NCBI GenBank assembly: GCA_023159155.1
Contig: JAJNNX010000015.1
Coordinates: forward strand, 434,001-498,000
Length of the DNA stretch: 64,000 nt
Origin: Ustulina deusta
Lineage: Eukaryota; Ascomycota; Sordariomycetes; Xylariales; Xylariaceae
Reading direction: 5' to 3'
The position numbers were made by a program, and so were the translations under genes. Below are positions 24,890-36,070 of this stretch, piece after piece (within the stretch, counting starts at the first letter, position 1; every line of letters starts with the position of its first letter). The notes below the pieces were generated by a model. That model ran no database searches, was not told the origin of the DNA, and saw only the letters and a list, made by a program, of their open reading frames with translations.

Positions 24890-27162
24890 ATGGACCCTGG
24901 AACGATATTATCGGTTGTTCAACTCTCTGGGTCCGTTTTCAAATTAGGACGTGATATAGCTTTTGAATTCGTTGGCCCAGAAGGAGCTCCTAGGAAGCTC
25001 AGGCATCTTAATACTCGTCTTCAGATACTAAATAGCTTTCTAGAGAGGATTCTCAAGCAACCTGGCTCGCCAGACAAACTTTCGACGACTCAATTCCCAG
25101 GATCAGAGTCTATAGAAAAAACACTCAAAGAATGCAAAACCTTTCTCGAACATTACAAGTCTCTCTTATCGGAAACTCCAGGCCGTAGCGCTGCAGCACG
25201 ACGCGTGCTACTCACAATTGGCCCTGATGCATCCCAAATTGATGAGTTTCACAAGAAGATCGATCAGCATTATGCCGAGCTTGAGCAATGGCGTATCGGA
25301 AGCTTGACTGATAGGATAGATGAGCTTCACATACTGTAAGTTTAAAGAACAGAAACTAAATTTGCTGACACCATTACTTAAACAGAGATGTAGGCTCGCG
25401 TCCTTCCGAGGCTCTATCTCAGTTCCTCCGACAAACCATCCATCGCCCTATCCATCGCCCTATCCAGCTCCTAATCCAGCTCCTAATCCAGGGCATGCGA
25501 CGCCAGAAATCGGTGCTTATCCCATGTTATAGAGTACCGCAACGCTAGCTAACTTGATGGCAGATCAACAACTGCTATCGCCGTCCATTTATACCTCACC
25601 AGTTCTAAGGGCACAATCTCGAACCCCATCATTAAATTCCATTCCCGAACTCCCGCCAGCTGCAATACCGAATCCCACTTCCGCGGTCGACCGGGATCAC
25701 CAACATAATCAACCCAACCTCACCGTTGAAAGCGGGCCTACGGTTGGTTCAATCCACAGGGAGAGTTATGATATCGGCGTTGGGACGGCTCAGACATCCT
25801 CCTCATCATTAAACGGGCCTTCCCCTAGGCATTGTATAACGCTGTTTGTCCCACCACTAGCATTGATACTCGCCTTGCACTAATTATTGCGGTAGAGTGT
25901 TAGGAACTGGGCAGGGGTTCCAGTTCGGTCCTGATGCCTATGAAGTATATGAAGATGAATTGGGGCGGATAATAGATTGGCGTGGCTCTCATGCACGAGT
26001 TCGACACTTTCGTAAGTTTACCTTCTTTATAGGGAGATAGAGGGTATTGACTTAGGTGTATCAGTGCCATTGGGAACGAGAGGAATCCCTTATACGAAGC
26101 CTAACGATCCCAAGATGGAAGTTACATTTTTACCCCGAGGTACAACGCATCGGTTCGAGATCACGACGCCTGATGGCTCAATAAGCAAAAACGACAAAGC
26201 TAGGTACCAGTTTACGCATAAGGTAGACCGCGAAATGTTCCAGCGCCGGGTGCGGGTCAGGCAGTCTTTGCAAATGATTCAAGTGGTGAGAATACACAAG
26301 TCGAAAGAGGAGAACATCGCGATGAACATCCACTTGAAGGTCTGGGTACGGAACGAGCAGGACACAAATCCGACATTTTCCTTTGCCTCTCTTAGCAAAG
26401 ATGAGCCGAACCATCACGTTGAGTACATCATACGCTGCTTCAAAAGGGAACCGGAGAGGAAAGGGGAGAAGCGGCTAATATTGCGTCCTTATTCAGAGGA
26501 CACTGATCTTAATTACGGCCCCGCTTCAAGCGAGAAAACCTCAAAATTTACAGACTTGAGGAGAAAGATGTCTATAAACTCGACTGTATCCATTGGGTCG
26601 CGCTCACCCTCTCTTGGAAATTCCCCCACGATATTATTATATGAAGGGAAGGGTAAGACGGCTCCAGAGCAAGTGCGAAGACTTGGATATCTAGACATCG
26701 AATTCGAGTCCATGGGACGTTAGTTAACCTCCAATATCTTAACATTTGTGTTTGCTTCCTAACAGACCCCGGCCAGTACGCGAGAAGTTCATTAACGCTT
26801 GCTATGAGGCTCATCACCCAGCTCGTGCTTCTCGGCGAGCGACTCTTGAGTCGGACACCGCCTCACTTAGTACAAATCAAGCTTCTTTATTTTCTGCAGG
26901 GTCACCGAGCGTGAGCCAAACGACAACACCCCAGCACAGTATTAGTTCGCAGGACGGAGTAGGGTTAGGGGTCGACATGGATACGGCTGTTAGTCCTCGC
27001 CCTCTCCAACTCCCGAGCCCAGCGATTCCGCACCTGGCACTTGGAATCCGGTTTGAAAACCTCTCCCTGTTTACGATGCCGGATGCCACGGTTACCGTAC
27101 GTGAAGTCGAACCGAGCGAGCCGTCGCCCACGGATACACAGAGCTATAGAGAGGCCAGGTGA
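24890..27162 (+). CDS. HeLo-like N-terminal / STAND-associated fungal protein
   Basis: Six exons by phase and consensus: 24890-25335, 25388-25512, 25564-25833, 25898-26011, 26065-26718 and 26777-27162 (introns of 52, 51, 64, 53 and 58 bp), giving 664 aa. I start at ATG 24890 because MDPGTILSVVQLSGSVFKLG is the usual opening of the fungal helical N-terminal domain found on HET-S/HeLo-like and STAND/NLR proteins. Residues about 1-150 are helical. Next is a Pro-rich linker with PSPYPSPYPAPNPAPNP (about 165-185), then a long Ser/Pro region and a folded-looking domain (about 300-560: KARYQFTHKVDREMF, GYLDIEFES, REKFINACYEAHH). The tail is disordered. No NACHT motif or transmembrane segment lies in the called frame. 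The last two joins and the 3' end are the least certain. A role in self/non-self or defence signalling is inference from the N-domain. Confidence 0.65.
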
Positions 27163-27796
27163 CACGCGTATAGAACATGGAGAGCCGTACTTCTTGCGGT
27201 GGCAAAGGCACTGGCTGAGTGCTCTACTTATCACGCCGTATCTAGCTTTTGGATGTATATCTATAGTCCTCGGTCCGTTTTTCCTTGTTATATATTGTAC
27301 GGCGTCGGTTTGCACCAGTATTTGCTACGGCAGTGGACCTCAATTCGTCAATATCATAGTTGCCTGAATAAGGAGGCTTCATCACAGATTACACTATCTA
27401 CAGGTACCAAGATGGTAGCCATGACGTAAGCTGGTTGAGATAATGTCACATCGCATCACCCTACAATATAAACAATAATTAGTATGGCTGTCTATCTATG
27501 CTCTTTGACTCTCCAGAAAATTTGGCACACAATTCGTTACTGTCTTACCGTTTTTGATCCTGTTTGATTTATAAATGCAAAGGGCAAAAATATCCATTCG
27601 TAGCTAACACATCTGCAGGAGCAACTGCTGTTCTATCAAGCGCTAGGCCTCCCAACTTGTTGGAAAGTAGAAAGCCCACGCGTCTCGGTATGTAAGAACA
27701 CGAATGTATTATAACTCATATGTTCTCAGAAGCATCATTGAATCACAAAAGAGCGACTTTTGTTATGTCTCACGATAATAGCACTTAGCTCCGCCC
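27163..27796. other. Intergenic, no gene seen
   Basis: A frame at 27041-27367 encodes one hydrophobic stretch overlapping the end of the HeLo-like gene, but I found no splice join linking it. Nothing else here has coding character. Confidence 0.45.
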
Positions 27797-28135
27797 TTAA
27801 CATCGAAGAAGGCCCAGTTCAACATCTACCTCATAATCGCCTGTGACTCTCTTGGCACCCTGGGTGAAGGACGTATTTTGGCTGTACAAGATGCGACCTT
27901 CGGGTATATCAACGCGATGCATCAGCAGCTGCTTTTTGTCTTTATGACTAACAGTAGCCAGCGCCTCTTCACCGAGCATCTTAACCACACCAATAGTGAA
28001 CTGGCCCGTAGCGCCCGCGGCCGAGTGGATGAGGATTTTCTCACTCCGTTGCAGGCGGGCTACGGTCGCTAGTGCGTGGTATACAGTCATACCAGGTTAA
28101 TGACGGCGACAGCCTCATTCAAGGACACCAATGCT
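27797..28135 (-). pseudogene. Relic of a PKS enoylreductase domain
   Basis: About 98 codons read TVYHALATVARLQRSEKILI, then HSAAGATGQFTIGVVKMLGE and further to VTGDYEVDV. This is the NADPH-binding part of the enoylreductase (ER) domain of a highly reducing PKS (nucleotide motif AAGATGQ). Upstream, SLNEAVAVINL in another frame looks like the preceding ER segment, implying a frameshift near 28090. Downstream, the expected VLNSLSG continuation is lost. The fragment is clearly diverged from the ER of the PKS at 36-43 kb (HAGSGSTGQMTIHIARLLG), so it derives from a different synthase. No other domain of that synthase remains nearby. Confidence 0.78.
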
Positions 28136-28250
28136 TAGTCCCCAAGACTTCCACATTACAAATTAGCAGTTCTAGTTGAAAGGTACGTCTACTAGCATGA
28201 TCTGATTCTGCATTATGGCATCCACCTATCTGGGTAGTACTACATCTTGT

Positions 28251-29949
28251 TTAGTACATCTCGTAACGCCAACCCAACTGTACCATCTCATCGGTAACGC
28301 CGCCTTTTTTCACCTTGTCGATCTCTACTAAATCACCTGAATCTAAGCGCTTATTCTCTCGCCGAACAACCCAGCGGTAGAGGGTAATAGTAGCAATGAA
28401 CAATACGGCAGCACCTGTCAAGGTTCCGAAGGCGGCATAGAAGTGCGGAGGTTCATAGTAAAGGTACGAAGCCCAGATGTTCGAAGTTCCTCCCAAAGCG
28501 TTAACGAGCGCCGAGGCTACAGCTCGCTTCGAAATGGGCCGCGCTAAATGCAAGCTGATTGTCTTATACATGAGAAGTTGAGGACCAACAGAGGCAAAAG
28601 GCAAGAGAACCATGGAGAAGTACAGAGCGCCAATGTTCTGGGTGGTCAGGAGGATGATATATAAGACAATAGAAATTGAGATGCAACCGATGATGAGAGG
28701 GTACGCGGTGTTTTTTTGGTCGGAAAAGAACATGAGGCCGTAGTAAACAAACCCCGCAAGGACGTAAGGGGGCGCCGTGAGAAGTAAGCTGAGAGTCCGA
28801 TTAAAGCCCAGTGAAGCAACGATTGTAGGGAAGTAGTTAGCAATAGATCCTTGCGCCTGCGAGAGAAGGTTGCAGAGGATGAGAAGCCAGAGCTTGGGGT
28901 CGGACAGCGCCTTAGCGAACCCGCGTAGAATACTCTCCTTCTCCGTGCCTTCAGCTGCACCAGCTTCCGACTCAATGCGCCAGACAGCAAAAGCTCGCTC
29001 AGTCTCGGTGAGGATGCGACTGTTATGCGGAAACTCGGGCATGATGAAGGCACAGATGGCGGCAATTCCAACAGTTGCGCTACCCTCAATGATGAAAAGC
29101 CATTGCCAACCCGCGATACCGCTGTTACAACACTGGAGTCAATAATGTCCACTTATAGTAAGAATTACTCAGGGTTTCGGGACCATGCAGGAGTAGCAGG
29201 AGCAGAAAATGCCCGTGAAGGCAATTTAGGGCTCTGAGACATGCCAAAAGGGGGAATAAAAGACTCCAGGGGACTAACTGTGCTCCGTCCAGCTTCAATA
29301 TAGCAGCGGCAAAGAGACCTCCGAAGGCATTACCGACCTGCTGCGCAATATAGAGGCCGGCGATACGCTTCCCAAGTTCTGTCTTGGTGTACCAGGCGGA
29401 GAGGTAGTAGATCGCACCGGGGAAGAATACGGCCTCTACAATTCCGAGGACAGCTCTCACAGCGAGGAGTTGCTGATATGTCTTCACAACCGCTGTGGCG
29501 GCCGAAATGGCACCCCAAATGAAGGTAGCGGTACAGATGTACATACCAGGTCGAGAGATTTTCGTGATGAGGAGGTTGCTAGGGATCTGGAAAGGTAGAT
29601 ATCCGACGAAAAGAATTGAAACAGCAGTAGCAAACTCTTGGGTAGACAGATTCAGGTCCTCCAAAATACCCTGCAGTTTCGCGGCCGCTAGGTTTTGTCG
29701 GTCGATATAGTTCAAAATATACAGTATCCCGATAATAGGAAGAATGAAGAGGTCGATCTTGCGTACAAGCTTCTTATTCAGAAGTTCCACTTCCTCTTGG
29801 GTGAGGCCTTGAAGGGCCTCCGGACGAGTTTCGAAATTCACCCCGACAACAATGAGCTCTCCTTCAGCAACCGACACATTGTCGTCGCATATGGACGCAG
29901 GGCCTTTAACCTTGTCATCCCCGGAGCTAAACGTCGGAATCGGCGCCAT
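28251..29949 (-). CDS. MFS transporter, anion:cation symporter (ACS) family
   Basis: Two exons, 29949-29279 and 29121-28251, with a 157-bp intron (donor GTTAGT, acceptor AACAG). The join gives LDGAHGIAGWQWLFIIEGS, the expected sequence after TM6. The product is 513 aa with about 12 membrane segments. Family marks include LFILPIIGILYILNYIDRQN with NLAAAK in TM1, RAVLGIVEAVFFPGAIYYLS in TM4, and the intracellular central loop between GWQWLF and SDPKLW. The ACS family (Dal5/Tna1-like) carries organic anions such as allantoate, nicotinate or carboxylates across the plasma membrane. The substrate here is unknown. It is divergently transcribed from the aldolase at 30856, sharing a 900-bp promoter region, so co-regulation is plausible. 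Confidence 0.88.
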
Positions 29950-30855
29950 TTGGCCTTGCGTAGGTGTCCGTTAGAGACCGGGATGTTGTAATGATGCGAT
30001 TATGTCGAAGCAAAAGTAATAAAACCAGGTCGGTAATGAATTAGGCTCCATGATATAAGTGTCAAAGAGGAAGTATGTTGCCTTTTTAATTGTCTATTGT
30101 TATCAAATGCCTTATAGTGATGGTAAGTTATCATGCTTTATTACCCTATTGGTTGACATATCTCGGAGCATTCCCTGGAACAAACCAAGATAGAGCGATT
30201 TGTTATCAGCATCTCCACGCGTTAACATGGATCTAAGCATTACATAGAACTACTAGTAAGTGCCTTAGTTATTTATAGACAACGATTTATTATGTGGAGA
30301 TAAATTTAACCTTTTTTTTTTTTTTTTGAAAAAAAAAAAAAAGGTAAGCTTTCAATAGCATAGTTGGCGATATTAATAATTTCAATTTTAAATTTAAACA
30401 GCTACATTAATGCTAAGCGCATAGGTTCTATCGCCGTCAAACAATCTCGGCCGAAACTAGGATTTAACACATTACCTATACTTCCTATATAGTTACCGGC
30501 TCCGCAGGGCCGCCGGAGGATTAAAGATTAGCGACTCTTGGCTTACGCGCTATGATTGGCTCACTGCTGGAGGACAAACTGTCGGAGGAGCTCCTCCCGA
30601 TGAGCTCCTCCCGATGAGCTCCAACCTTCGTCGACCTCATGGTTATTTTGATGCTAAACGAGCTGTGGAAATGCTAGATTATCTGACCTATGCCTTCTTG
30701 TGCGAACTTACTGATAAAGGATGAACTTGGTATCTAATAACCCTTGCTGTAACCAACTCATTCCACTTAATACCTGTCCTACTTGATAGTTGGTCTTCTT
30801 CACGTAGTTAATCTGTCAGCTGAATCATCCCAGAAAGCCACAATCCATAATCAAC
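29950..30855. promoter_or_regulatory. Divergent promoter of MFS gene and aldolase, with GGAGGAGCTCCTCC sites
   Basis: Contains the perfect 14-bp palindrome GGAGGAGCTCCTCC at 30584-30597. Two tandem partial copies of a GATGAGCTCCTCCC unit follow at about 30600-30622, roughly 240 bp before the aldolase ATG. The same palindrome recurs upstream of the RidA and dioxygenase genes. Near 30308-30345 there is a T16-G-A14 inverted repeat. No coding sequence is seen. Confidence 0.55.
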
Positions 30856-31671
30856 ATGGCAGCCCCTATTACTACCTATCTCACACCTCAAACTACCGAG
30901 ATCCAAAATCCTCGGCTAGGACTCCTCAATAAGTTAAAGGCCAGAGAATACCCTTTGATGACCTTTGTTGCCATTCCCTCCGTGCGCCACGCCCAGATAG
31001 TCGCTTTGACAGGAGTTGATGGTATTATCATTGATTGCGAGCATGGCCACGTTGGAGATGACTCTATGCACAATTCTGTTGCTGCCATCTCGGCACTTGG
31101 CGTCTCACCCATCATCCGGATTCGTGGCCCTACCCATGATATTATCAAACGAGCCCTTGACACTGGTGCCCACGGCATCATGGTGCCACAGGTCAACAAC
31201 GCTGAGGAGGCAGCACAGGTTGTCGCCTCATCCAAGTTTCCACCCCAGGGTGTACGGGGACAAGGGTCGGCTTTCCCTGCCATCGGTCACGGCCTGACCA
31301 TCCCAGAGTACATGAAATCTGCAAATGAGACTATCGTGACCATGTTGCAAATAGAGACTCGGGCGGGCGTCGAAAATGTGGAGGCCATCTGCGCCGTGCC
31401 CGGTGTGGACCTCGTTTTCATTGGTCCCAACGATCTGGCACAGTCTCTGCTTGGATACACGCCAGCCAGGGGCGATGAGCCAGAATTTGTCGCCGCCATA
31501 GACAAGATTGTGGCGGCGGCGCGGCAACACGGCAAGTGGGCCGGTCGGATGGTTAACAACGGTACCGTGGCAAAGCAGGAAAGAGAGAAGTACGATACGG
31601 TAGCTATCACTGGTGATACAAAGGCCATCCAGAATTGGTATATGGCCGAATTTGAAATAGCGCGGTCGTAA
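30856..31671 (+). CDS. HpcH/HpaI-type class II aldolase
   Basis: Single exon, 271 aa, ATG in context TCAACATGGCA. The sequence shows the HpcH/HpaI aldolase/citrate lyase signature: VDGIIIDCEHGH with the putative catalytic His63, RIRG (Arg88/90), MLQIETRAGVENVE with metal ligand Glu167, and VFIGPNDLAQSLG with metal ligand Asp193. These are the conserved residues of metal-dependent aldolases that cleave or form 2-keto-3-deoxy acids using pyruvate or a similar donor. Length is normal (about 250-270 aa), and there is no targeting signal or membrane segment, so it is probably cytosolic. The true substrate is unknown. Its neighbours suggest use in a metabolite pathway with the dioxygenase and PKS, but a catabolic role paired with the MFS carboxylate carrier is equally possible. 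Confidence 0.9.
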   Translation: MAAPITTYLTPQTTEIQNPRLGLLNKLKAREYPLMTFVAIPSVRHAQIVALTGVDGIIIDCEHGHVGDDSMHNSVAAISALGVSPIIRIRGPTHDIIKRALDTGAHGIMVPQVNNAEEAAQVVASSKFPPQGVRGQGSAFPAIGHGLTIPEYMKSANETIVTMLQIETRAGVENVEAICAVPGVDLVFIGPNDLAQSLLGYTPARGDEPEFVAAIDKIVAAARQHGKWAGRMVNNGTVAKQEREKYDTVAITGDTKAIQNWYMAEFEIARS

Positions 31672-32367
31672 TCAAACCGGACTTTAAGTTGGGCATGTAA
31701 CTACATAATGGGTCGCTACTTAATACAATAAGTGTCATTGCATTATAAAAATTAGTATAGTGGAACTGCTTGTTGTAACAATATTTACCTTATCATCTCC
31801 TAGCTAACCCCCTTGCCCTTAGGTCACAGAGCGTGTTTCATTGTGTAAGGCTAGCAGCTGTCGTACGTAAAAATGCATTCAGTCATGATAATACTAACTT
31901 CGTAGGCAGTCTGTAGTTAATTATATATATATCCTGCCAGTAACTTGTAGTCGAATTTTAACTCCATACATTTCACCACACGTATACCTATCAGACACGT
32001 GATAAATAGGTTTTGATAATAGCTTGTAGGGGCACTTGGCTCTAGATAGCGCCAACTAGCTACATTTTATAAACTTACTTGCATTGTTTCCGTAATGAGG
32101 GCATATATATAAGTACTAGGTAACGCTGAGATAAGCCATCTAGAGTAGCCATAGAAACGGATATCTACCTTTCCGAGATACTGTGGTTTATTAAGCAGAA
32201 GAAAACAATTAAGTTCATATATCTGTATTTAGAACCAAGAGACTCTTAAGTGTATGTTATGATTCGCTTAAATGATGGGTATGTGCACGACCGGCAATAC
32301 ATGACAATGCCCCAACCTTTCGATCCCAATGCGGATATAATCCTAATTGTTCGAGTTGAATGAAATT
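31672..32367. other. Convergent intergenic region, no gene seen
   Basis: The aldolase and RidA genes converge here. The DNA is moderately AT-rich with no protein-like frames or strong repeats. Confidence 0.55.
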
Positions 32368-32855
32368 TTATGCCTGTGCAATACACTCAATCTCAATGAC
32401 AGTTCCATCTCCAGGAGGCAGTGCCTGTAAGCAGGAGCGTGAGGGCATAGGCTGAGGTAAGAAATCGATGTAGACCTCATTCATAGCAGCAAAGTCTTTC
32501 ATGTCGGCAAGGTAGACGTTGTACTTGACAACCTTATCTAGTGATGAACCGGAAAGCTCTAGAACCTCCTTCAGGTTCTGTAGCACAGTCCTCTGTAAGT
32601 GGACCATATCCCTGTCAGTACCCAAGATTCTAGAACCACAGGATTAGACATGAGCGAGGCTTACCGTTGCCTGCTTGATCTCACCAGTGGCAGTCTGGCC
32701 GGCGCAGAAGACGAGGCCGGGGACCTTTGTCGCAGGGCCTGCGGGTCATCAGTTAGCTGGGCGTCCTTCCGTTTTCCCGTCATGCTTGATAATATGTACA
32801 CACAGTTGTGCGGCTTAGTCGGGAACTTTTCGCTGGAAATGAGTTGGCGCGACAT
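32368..32855 (-). CDS. RidA/YjgF/YER057c family protein
   Basis: Three exons: 32855-32804, 32738-32665 and 32592-32368, with introns of 65 and 72 bp (donors GTGTAC and GTAAGC; acceptors CGCAG and TACAG). The joined frame gives 116 aa: MSRQLISSEKFPT, then TKVPGLVFCAGQTATGEIKQ, VLQNLKEVLELSGSSLDKVV, and finally MPSRSCLQALPPGDGTVIEI. These are the classic RidA motifs, including the Arg in PSRS that binds the carboxylate of imine substrates. RidA proteins hydrolyse 2-imino acids released by PLP enzymes and form trimers; relatives also occur in biosynthetic clusters. The length is slightly below the usual 125-130 aa, and a few residues near the second join may be missing if a splice site is misplaced. 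Confidence 0.85.
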
Positions 32856-33893
32856 GGTTGCTGGGTGGGATTGATGATTAATCTAGGTTGTAGGTTTGGG
32901 AATGAACAAGGAATAGGGGCTTGTGATGGGTGGGATTAGAAATTAGCTAGTATACTATGCTGACGGCTCTGTCCGTATCATTTATGCTATCCCTTCATGG
33001 AGCTCCTCTTTATCCTTTGCGGCTACGTTTTCTAAAGCGCATTGTAGCAAAACGGGATTGAACCTCCAATTCGCCAAGCCTCTCGATCCATGGAGGAGCT
33101 CGAAAGCTCACGTTCGAGAGGTAGTGTACTCTTATCGGAGGAGCTCCTCCCACGCTAATGACCCCTGCTTGCTGCCATGTGCTGTACCATGAAATCTACC
33201 GCCGTGCATGGCCGTTCGAGTTCAGAATGACGTGGAGAGTTGATCAGTGGGTACTGCTATCTTCAAAATTCCGGGGTAGGAATTATTCAGATGGTTCGAT
33301 TGTGGTGGTAGTACGTACGCCTAACCATGTATTGGGAGCTCTTGGAGACGTCATAACCTCGGTAATAGATAAGCTTGGCTAAAACCTAGGCCGAATTGGA
33401 GCTGAGTTGCTGAGAAGTATGGCTGTAACACCTAATGTAAATTGCGAGCAATGGCGTTTGATCTGATAAGCTATCTAGCGGTTACGAAATCTATTGCAGA
33501 GCATCTCGAGAGAAGGCTCGCTTACATTATGAACCATAGGCGTTAAGTAATACATCGAGCACGGCGACAAGGAAACCAATTGGGGAGGAGGAGACGATAC
33601 GACAAGAATAGCCTGAATAGAGATGGAGCTCTTGAGCCGTACATCTATTGTGGTGATTATCTTATGATGGAGGAGCTCTCTGCTCCCAGAAGAACAATCA
33701 CACGGTTGTAAAACCGGGGTTTTCGGATGACATTATGTAGCAATATGAACAGCACTTATAAGGAACCGTCTCAACAACAGGCAAGCCCATATTCAAGACT
33801 ATCAACTACTATACCCACGCAATAAACTCATAAGACTCTATATCTGAGCTTCAACGCCCAGACCCATACATTTTGAATAGCACGGTCACCAAC
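32856..33893. promoter_or_regulatory. Divergent promoter of RidA and dioxygenase, rich in GGAGCTCC palindromes
   Basis: GGAGGAGCTCCTCC occurs perfectly at 33137-33150. Related half or partial copies lie at 32999-33008 (GGAGCTCCTC), 33092-33101, 33334-33344, 33625-33633 and 33669-33680. The density of this word is much higher than in the other intergenic regions. A 74-codon frame at 33158-33382 is not protein-like. Confidence 0.5.
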
Positions 33894-35305
33894 ATGGCTC
33901 CATCAGCCCCTTTTACCCCGCCTTCGGTCGATCTTCCTGGCAAGCCTTTTGTGCCGGATTGGGTTCCTCCCCCCATTACCCAACAAAAGGAGAACTTCGC
34001 AGAACTCAGTTCCATTGATTTATCGCTTCTTGACTCAGATGATCTAGCTGTTGTTTCCGGGTTAGTTCAGAAAGTGAAGACGGCCATTCGCGATGACGGC
34101 TTCCTGTTCCTCGAGAATTATGGTGTCTCACTTGAGCAGGTAAGAAGAGACGAAGCCATCACTCGGGAGTATCTGGGCTAGCTCTACTAACTGTCCATTT
34201 CTTCAAAAGCTGCACCGCCAATTTTCCCTTGCCCAATACTTATATCACAACATTAGCGAAGAGGACAAGCAACGCCTTCTATTCCATCCAGAAACTGGCG
34301 TATGGTCAGGCTACAAGCACCCGTATGGATTCAAGGTGAGGTCCTCCTTTTACCAGCCCTCGATTCTAGTTTGTGTAGGATCTGTGCTAACAGGGGTTAT
34401 ACTTCCAGCGCCACCGAGCGATGCCAGATGGCATCGAACAATTCAACTGGTACAAACCCGACTGGGAAGACCCTAACAGGGTACCCGCCTGCCTGCACCC
34501 CTTTATGGATGAGATCGAGTCTTTCTGCAACTACCTAACCAAGTCGGTCAACCGCCGTCTCTTAACTCTATTCTCGAGGGTCCTCGAGCTGCCCGACGAT
34601 TACCTCTGGGATAACGTGCAGTCGCACGGCAGCCCGACCGGCGAGGGCTACTTCCGGCATGCTCTATTCCGACCCGTAGATAAGTCGACCGAGGAGGCTT
34701 CAAAGGGCCTTCGCATGCACGGCCACACCGACTTCGGCCTCACAACCCTTCTCTTCTCCGTCCCGATCTCATGCCTGCAGATTTGGGGCCGCGACGAAAA
34801 GTGGTATTACGTCCCGTACAAACCAGGCGCTCTAGTCGTCAACATCGGCGATACGCTAGAAATTGTCTCCGGCGGTCATTTCAAAGCCACCCGCCACCGC
34901 GTTTTCAAGCCGCCTGTTGACCAGCTGCAGTCCGAACGCCTCTCTCTGGTCTTGTTTAATAGTTCTATTGGAGATCTGCCCATGTCACCCGCAACAGGTA
35001 TGTGCAACTTGAGACACAAGACAGAGACAGCTTGAGGCTAATCGAATTCCCTCCCACTAGAATCACCGCTGATCCAGCGAGAGGGCTGCGTGGAAGAGCA
35101 AGGTATTTACAAAGAGTACAAGAATCATATGGCCGGCGGTCGGCCCGTCCCAACCAACCGCCAATGGCGAGAGATTCAAATATCGACCGCGACAGACCCA
35201 ACGGATACTATTAGTAACCGGGTGGGCGTCCACCAAGTTATCATTAACGGCCAAGTCATGCACCAACGTGAATACCTCGGCATGAAGGTTGTGCTGCCTG
35301 TATAG
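33894..35305 (+). CDS. 2-oxoglutarate/Fe(II)-dependent dioxygenase (IPNS-like fold)
   Basis: Four exons: 33894-34139, 34210-34335, 34409-34997 and 35061-35305, giving 401 aa. I start at ATG 33894 (context CCAACATGGCT). The N-terminal DIOX_N region includes AIRDDGFLFLENYGVSLEQ. The double-stranded beta-helix core carries the iron ligands His230 and Asp232 (MHGHTDFGLTT) and His287 (ATRHRVFKP), with Arg301/Ser303 (RLSLVLF) for 2-oxoglutarate. Such enzymes hydroxylate, desaturate or ring-close small molecules and are common tailoring enzymes next to fungal PKS genes. There is no signal peptide. All key residues are present, so the enzyme looks functional even though the adjacent PKS is broken. 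Its substrate is unknown. Confidence 0.9.
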
Positions 35306-35424
35306 ACATCTGCGACTGGTTATAGGGAAATTCTATTACAGAATCGATGACCAAGGCTAAATAAATAAGGCGAGGAGTTGCAGATCTTCCTGACTGCTTA
35401 TGAAAGTTATGATTATGTCTTTGT

Positions 35425-36070
35425 TTGCCTTTGTTTTAACAAATGTTAATAAGTAGAACAAAAGGCTTTTTTATCAGTAAAAAAAAAAAAAGTGCTTAAC
35501 TATAGTTAGGCCTAATTAAAAAAAATATTAATTATACTAGAGGCCCCTTTGATCCAGGTGCAAGAAAGCCTTCGTTTTTAAGGTCTGTACGAAGGACCCC
35601 CTTCTACCCCCCCCCTTCTTCGGCCTTGTCTCATATAACGGCACCCCACCTCCCCTCGGCCTCCTTCCCACCAACCGTACGCCGCCGGTGCGCTTCGCGC
35701 GCTGCGTAGCTCCCTCCCAGCCAGAGAGGAGGGGGGTGCCTTCGTTTTTTAGTCGGCTAGGTCTGTTGGTCCGGTAGGTCTGTATGTATGGCTTGGTTTA
35801 TATTCTGGCTCGGTCAGTCTGTATAGCTGGGCCGGTTGGTATAGGTAGGTCTGTAGGTTAACCGGTTTGGCTAGGAGAACCAGTATAGCTAGGAGCCGCA
35901 TATAGCCGCGTGCATGCGATATAAGCCGAGCAAGGGGGTTTGCCAAGAATTGCCTAATTAGGGGTGCTAAGAATTGCCTATTTGGGCGTATAGAAACTTT
36001 TTTGAACTTTTTTTTTTACCGATAAGAAAGCCTTTTGTTCCACTCATTACATTCGTTAAAACGAAGGCAA
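35425..36070. mobile_element. Small TIR element (about 0.65 kb), MITE-like
   Basis: About 62 bp at each end are inverted copies: TTGCCTTTGTTTTAAC... at 35425 onward and its reverse complement ending at 36070. The arms share GAACAAAAGGCTTT and a poly-A/T stretch. They differ by transitions and one single-base gap, suggesting mild RIP or age. The words GCCTTCGTTTTT (35569) and GCCTTCGTTTTTT (35738) repeat the arm start inside the element. The interior is GC-rich in its first half and has GGT/CTG-type low-complexity sequence at 35755-35900. I found no convincing target duplication and no coding frame. Confidence 0.6.

Noticed and set aside
27041..27367. Frame with a hydrophobic stretch as a membrane exon of the HeLo-like gene
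   Set aside because: No acceptor in the right phase connects it to the last exon. It overlaps the terminal exon in another frame.
33158..33382. 74-codon frame between RidA and the dioxygenase
   Set aside because: No motif and overlaps the palindrome-rich promoter; likely chance.
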